From CAJQQY01 sp964352225 (GTDB lineage Bacteria; Bacteroidota; Bacteroidia; Chitinophagales; Saprospiraceae): a stretch of 17,087 bases of DNA. Where the stretch lies: positions 1 through 17,087 of the forward strand of contig CAYGRM010000119.1 of NCBI GenBank assembly GCA_964352225.1. The letters run 5' to 3'. Positions 13,731 to 17,087 of this stretch are shown here, in pieces. A model generated the notes under the pieces. The model searched no databases. It was given only the letters and a program-made list of their open reading frames with translations, and had not been told where the DNA came from. The position numbers and the translations under genes are program-made. How positions within the stretch are numbered: the first letter of the stretch is position 1; each line of letters starts with the position of its first letter.

Positions 13731-15671
13731 CTAATCCTGGGCAACACGAAAACCAATATTGTTGCTCCTGCTGCCGGCGTAGTCATCGAAGCGATTCGAC
13801 ACGCGACAGTACCTGCTATAGTCGCCATAAGACCCGCCACGAAGAACCCGACGAGAACCCGAAGATGCTCCTTTTGGATTCTTAGTTGGACTATTCGAAT
13901 AATAATCTTTTGCATATCTATCAGAGCACCATTCCCATACATTGCCACTCATATCATATAAGCCTAATTCGTTCGGTTGCTTTAGACCGACCGTATGTGT
14001 TTTTTTATCACTATTTCCTCCATACCATGCCACATCTTTCAAGTAATTACCTCCTGCATATTGATAGCCCTCATATTGATAGCCCTTACTTTTACTACCA
14101 CCTCTAGCTGCAAATTCCCACTCTGCTTCAGTAGGTAACCTAAAACGCTTACCTGTCAGGGAATTCAACTTTTTGATAAAATCTTGAATGTCATCCCAAA
14201 TGACGTTTTCCACAGGGCATTGATCACATCCTTTAAAGTTTAACATAAGAGGGTCGCTTCCCATGACTGCTCGCCATTGTTCTTGCGTAACTTCATATGT
14301 AGCTATTTTAAAGCTACTCAAAGTGACGGGATGCGTTGGTTTTTCATCATCCCCACAATCCTTTTGTTCATACGTACAGCCCATTGTAAAGGTACCTCCA
14401 ATGACCGTGACCATATCATTGAGGAGATTTTGTATGGGAGTAGGAAGTTTGTTCGTTGTATTTTTTTCAGGTGTTGGAGTTGCTGATTTAGGTTCTGTTT
14501 TCTTTGTTGGTGTTTTAGGTTTTAGGGCTACTTCGCATTTGGCTATTCCGTTTTTAGCAGAAGTACCTTTTGAATTTATTTTTAGAGCAGCTTGGTACTT
14601 TCTTTTGGCTTCAGCATAATTATGGTTTATGAATAGTGCGTTGGCTTCATTGATAAGGTCTTGGTATTTTTCCTGATTGGTTTTTACAGGTTCTTTTTTT
14701 TGTTCAGGTTGATTAATAATTGTTTTGGGAGCTTCCTCTTCTTTATTGTTAGATTGGGTTTCCAGATTAAGCGTATCCTTATTGCCTAGATCTTCCGCTA
14801 TTATTTCATTTGCATTAGTAGCACTTGATAGATCATCAGCATCACCCGACCAATTAACTTTGCTAAGACCAAATATTAATAAAAGTAAACCCAAAATAGG
14901 TAAACCCAATTTGAGGGTTTTGCTTTTTACATTATTGAGGTTAGCATTTTTTTGTTCATTTAAGATAGTTTGAGCATCTGACTTTAGTTGTTGAGCAGAG
15001 TAGTTGCCTTGATCTAGTTTTAATACTGCATTAGCTGTGGCAATCGCTTTTTTATAATTTCCTTGGGAAAAATAATCAGAAGCAGATTTTAATTTATTTG
15101 AAATATTTTGTGCCTTACGCTTTTGTTGCGCTTCGAGTTGTAGTTGCTGTTGTGCAATCGCTGCTTGTTGCTTTTTTTCAAATTCAATCGCTTCTTCGCT
15201 TTTGTTTCTTCGCAGTTTGACGACTTTAATACTTTTATCCAAACCTCTGACAATATTAGCATAAGCACTTGATTCATCACTCCAATAGACTATTGGTTTT
15301 CCATCTTTGGGTAGCGCTTGAAGGTTCGCCAAGTCCGTCAACTCCCAAGTACAATCACTTAAAATCACGGGCACGACAATCGTTTCATTGCGATCATGTC
15401 GCTCCATCGCTTCACTCATTTCTCTATCATAAAAATAATCAGAAGCTAAGGAATGAGCACTTACCAAAAGAAGGATAATATCTGCTTGGTGAAGGTGAGT
15501 TTTGATTTGTTCTTCCCAAATGGTACCAGGAGCTATTTCGCCATCGTACCAGATTTTTATAGTTTTGTTACGATGCAGCGGTTTTAGATAAAGTCGAAGT
15601 TTATCTAAATACGAAGTATCTTTTCGAGAGTACGCGATAAATACGTTGATGTCTTGTTGAGTGGCTTTCAT
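13731..15671 (-). CDS. TIR-TPR-TM-TPR-FGE/C-type-lectin-fold receptor-like protein
   Basis: This 646-aa multidomain protein starts with a TIR domain (about residues 7-125): INVFIAYS strand, WYDGEIAPG BB-loop-like segment, ADIILLLVSAHSL strand, then DREMSEAME, where Glu84 is the candidate NADase residue. A TPR/coiled-coil segment rich in Gln/Lys follows (about 155-235), then one transmembrane helix (about 253-272, LPILGLLLLIFGL). After it come a further TPR (about 333-380), a Thr/Pro/Lys linker and a C-terminal FGE-sulfatase domain (about 415-646): GGTFTMGC, FRLPTEAEWEFAARGG, MSGNVWEWCSDRY, RVLRGGS, IGFRV. True formylglycine-generating enzymes have two catalytic Cys near the end; only Cys622 remains, so this domain is probably a ligand binder. 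Likely topology is TIR inside, FGE in the periplasm. The last about 110 bp has DGR-like codon composition. The gene starts 24 bp after a trehalase gene. Confidence 0.88.
   Translation of the reverse strand: MKATQQDINVFIAYSRKDTSYLDKLRLYLKPLHRNKTIKIWYDGEIAPGTIWEEQIKTHLHQADIILLLVSAHSLASDYFYDREMSEAMERHDRNETIVVPVILSDCTWELTDLANLQALPKDGKPIVYWSDESSAYANIVRGLDKSIKVVKLRRNKSEEAIEFEKKQQAAIAQQQLQLEAQQKRKAQNISNKLKSASDYFSQGNYKKAIATANAVLKLDQGNYSAQQLKSDAQTILNEQKNANLNNVKSKTLKLGLPILGLLLLIFGLSKVNWSGDADDLSSATNANEIIAEDLGNKDTLNLETQSNNKEEEAPKTIINQPEQKKEPVKTNQEKYQDLINEANALFINHNYAEAKRKYQAALKINSKGTSAKNGIAKCEVALKPKTPTKKTEPKSATPTPEKNTTNKLPTPIQNLLNDMVTVIGGTFTMGCTYEQKDCGDDEKPTHPVTLSSFKIATYEVTQEQWRAVMGSDPLMLNFKGCDQCPVENVIWDDIQDFIKKLNSLTGKRFRLPTEAEWEFAARGGSKSKGYQYEGYQYAGGNYLKDVAWYGGNSDKKTHTVGLKQPNELGLYDMSGNVWEWCSDRYAKDYYSNSPTKNPKGASSGSRRVLRGGSYGDYSRYCRVSNRFDDYAGSRSNNIGFRVAQD
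13758..13829 (-). other. Putative diversity-generating-retroelement variable region (VR)
   Basis: These 24 codons encode residues 615-638 of the FGE/lectin-fold domain. By hand count 14 end in C, six in T, four in G and none in A, and GC is 39/72, in a gene that otherwise favours A/T-ending codons (the 18 codons just upstream, from GCA AAA to GGA GCA TCT, contain no NNC). Thirteen codons (TAT, GGC, GAC, AGC, TAC, TTC, GAT types at 615-619, 621, 628-631, 633, 634, 636) can each be reached from AAC or AAT by changing only the As. That is the adenine-mutagenesis signature of DGRs, which chiefly target C-terminal loops of FGE/C-type-lectin folds. Invariant-looking codons (CRVSNR, GFRV) are interspersed. 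No reverse transcriptase or template repeat is in the window, so this is inference. Confidence 0.6.
14057..14086. repeat. Exact 15-bp tandem duplication in the FGE domain
   Basis: Two perfect copies of a 15-bp unit (CATATTGATAGCCCT on the plus strand) lie side by side. In the minus-strand protein they give GYQYEGYQYAGG at about residues 528-539, where FGE domains normally have one GYxYAG motif. The repeat adds five residues in frame and is recent-looking because the copies are identical. It may be a slippage site that changes loop length. Confidence 0.85.
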
Positions 15672-15679
15672 GTTCGAAG

Positions 15680-15687
15680 CAAATATA
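15680..15687 (-). promoter_or_regulatory. Possible -7 box (TATATTTG) before the TIR gene
   Basis: On the minus strand TATATTTG fits TAnnTTTG and ends 8 bp before the TIR start codon, in the 24-bp gap after the trehalase gene. If real, the transcript would be nearly leaderless. No -33 TTTG at proper distance was found, so chance A/T composition is the main alternative and co-transcription with trehalase remains likely. Confidence 0.25.
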
Positions 15688-15695
15688 ATATTTGT

Positions 15696-17087
15696 TTAGG
15701 AGTTTTTCGACATCAATTTCAACAAAACCCCATTCGTCCATCCAAATCCATCTTGCACTTCATACTCCCCTCCTCCACTCAAAAGTGACGTATCTTCCAC
15801 ATTATATTTTTCCAAAAGCTTACCTGTACGATGGTAAACATCGGTGTTGAGTTTAATCCAATTATCCGAAATCTTATTTGCTAAATCATCAAAACCATAA
15901 TTCCTAAGTCCCTGAATACCAATCCATTGCAAGGGTGCCCAACCATTGGGCGCGTCCCATTGCTGACCTGAGTGAATTGGCGTGGTGACTAATCCGCCTG
16001 CTTTCAGGAAGTGTTTTTCGATGATTTCAGCACATTGTTTAGCTTGATGATCATTGGCAATTTGGAAAAATAATGGGAAGCCTCCTGCCATGGTTAATGC
16101 ATCTATTTGTTCTTTTTTGATAAAATCGAAGTCGTGGAAAAACCCTGTTTCCTCATTCCAAAAATATTCTAAAATGAGGGACTTCCTTTTTTCTGCTAAA
16201 ATTTCAAATTGCTTTGATGAGGAAGAATCATTCTTAATTTTATAAGCTTTCGCAATTGTTTTTTCCAAAAAATACAACAAGCAATTCAAATCCACCGGCA
16301 AAATTTCAGTCGTATAAATTGTCGTCAAATCATTCGCATCTCGCAACCAGCGCGAACTAAAATCCCAACCTGACTCGCAAGCTGCTCGCATATCTGAAAA
16401 TAATTCTTTCGCAGGACGAGTAGTTTTTTCTGCCAATTCTAAATCGGTGGCAAACATTTCTGCCCTAGGTTGGTGATGTTGATCGAAGTAGCGATTGAGA
16501 AATTTTCCATCACCTAAATTGACTACATGATTTTTCGCTTGGATAGAATGATCATTTTCCAAATCAGATTTTCCGTCCATCCAAAACGCATATTCTTTTT
16601 CTAAAAAAGGTAAATATTTCACCAATATTTCCTCCCCTTTTTCGGCTGCCAAAAGGTCAACCATCAAGGCATAAAATGGTGGCTGCGATCTTCCCATAAA
16701 ATACGTTCGATTACCATTGGGAATAAAACCTACCTTGTCGATCAGCCAGGAGAAATTGTCCACCATATTTTCGATCACTTCAATCTTTCCACTCACTTGC
16801 AAACCTAGCATGGTAAAATAACTATCCCAATAATATATTTCATTAAATCTTCCACCTGGAACGATGTAAGGATTGGGCAATGGAATGAGCGAACTTCCTT
16901 CGACAGTTTCATCAGCTTCTCGTTTTAAAATGTCCCAAAGGATTTCAATATGTTCGTTGACGGGTCGAGAAGTATCACTTTTAAAATCAACTGACTTTGA
17001 CGGATTGGGTTGAAAAAAACGATGGAAGAATTTTTCTAAATCAAAATTGGGATCACCTTTTTCTTTTCGATATTGTTTTAAAATTTC
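15696..17087 (-). CDS. Trehalase, GH37 (5' end beyond the window)
   Basis: This enzyme hydrolyses trehalose to two glucose molecules. The frame is open to the last base of the window (463 codons plus stop), so the N-terminus, and with it the question of a signal peptide, is missing. An internal TTG at 16880 is not a start, because the coding pattern continues upstream (DTSRPVNEHIEILWDILKRE, a trehalase N-terminal motif). Both family signatures are present: PGGRFNEIYYWDSYF and QQWDAPNGWAPLQ. The acid catalyst region RDANDL and the C-terminal GGGEYEVQDGFGWTNGV, holding the catalytic Glu, are intact. Family members are about 500-560 aa, so roughly 50-100 residues are outside. It lies 24 bp upstream of the TIR gene on the same strand, possibly one transcript, although no functional link is obvious. 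Confidence 0.93.
   Translation of the reverse strand, partial: EILKQYRKEKGDPNFDLEKFFHRFFQPNPSKSVDFKSDTSRPVNEHIEILWDILKREADETVEGSSLIPLPNPYIVPGGRFNEIYYWDSYFTMLGLQVSGKIEVIENMVDNFSWLIDKVGFIPNGNRTYFMGRSQPPFYALMVDLLAAEKGEEILVKYLPFLEKEYAFWMDGKSDLENDHSIQAKNHVVNLGDGKFLNRYFDQHHQPRAEMFATDLELAEKTTRPAKELFSDMRAACESGWDFSSRWLRDANDLTTIYTTEILPVDLNCLLYFLEKTIAKAYKIKNDSSSSKQFEILAEKRKSLILEYFWNEETGFFHDFDFIKKEQIDALTMAGGFPLFFQIANDHQAKQCAEIIEKHFLKAGGLVTTPIHSGQQWDAPNGWAPLQWIGIQGLRNYGFDDLANKISDNWIKLNTDVYHRTGKLLEKYNVEDTSLLSGGGEYEVQDGFGWTNGVLLKLMSKNS

Noticed and set aside
13731..14430. Active formylglycine-generating enzyme
   Set aside because: Only one of the two catalytic cysteines expected near the C-terminus is present and no sulfatase gene is nearby, so a binding role is preferred.
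14263..14619. Plus-strand frames opposite the FGE/linker region
   Set aside because: The minus-strand frame has clear TIR and FGE motifs throughout; the plus-strand products look random.
15696..16880. Trehalase starting at the TTG at 16880
   Set aside because: The trehalase N-terminal coding pattern continues without a stop to the window edge, so the gene is partial, not short.

Overview
The window looks like a chromosomal segment of an AT-rich Bacteroidota bacterium, most likely Saprospiria-like. This rests on gene content (ECF sigma factor plus membrane anti-sigma-like protein, TPR-CHAT protein, DUF6175-type secreted proteins, TIR/FGE fusion, lipoprotein-type aldose epimerase), on the lack of Shine-Dalgarno sequences, on possible TAnnTTTG-type promoter boxes, and on several palindromic intergenic repeats. 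No phylogenetic marker gene is present, so the placement is inference.

Layout. (1) 1-1314: short repeats, then an aldose 1-epimerase whose lipoprotein signal peptide is encoded directly upstream in the same frame but cut off by one TAA. (2) 1505-7079, plus strand: an apparent operon of ECF sigma factor, single-pass anti-sigma/TPR-like protein, exported and C-terminally anchored TPR-CHAT caspase-like protein, DUF6175-like secreted protein, and a secreted protein with two Cys-bounded helical repeats. It ends at a bidirectional terminator. (3) 7128-8211, minus strand: two paralogous small outer-membrane barrel proteins. (4) 8414-11902, plus strand: a tight operon of three tandem CsgG-like exported proteins and a second DUF6175 paralog. 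(5) 12083-13612: a 4-hydroxybutyryl-CoA dehydratase/4-HPA hydroxylase-family enzyme, preceded by a perfect 26-bp inverted repeat. (6) 13731-15671, minus strand: a TIR-TPR-TM-TPR-FGE/C-type-lectin-fold protein. (7) 15696 to the window end, minus strand: a GH37 trehalase, 5' end outside the window.

Two parts stand out. Blocks 2-4 look like one envelope-directed system. Almost all its products carry signal peptides, and it joins a sigma/anti-sigma switch, a periplasmic CHAT (caspase-like) protein, CsgG-fold and DUF6175 proteins and outer-membrane barrels. The second is the 3' end of the TIR gene. It has the codon signature of a diversity-generating retroelement (DGR) variable region: NNC/NNT codons derivable from AAC/AAT, no A-ending codons, and raised GC, all exactly in the C-terminal lectin-fold loop where such proteins vary. 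The encoded protein would be a membrane-spanning receptor with a hypervariable outer sensor and a cytoplasmic TIR effector. No reverse transcriptase or template repeat lies in the window, so a cognate DGR would have to act from elsewhere.
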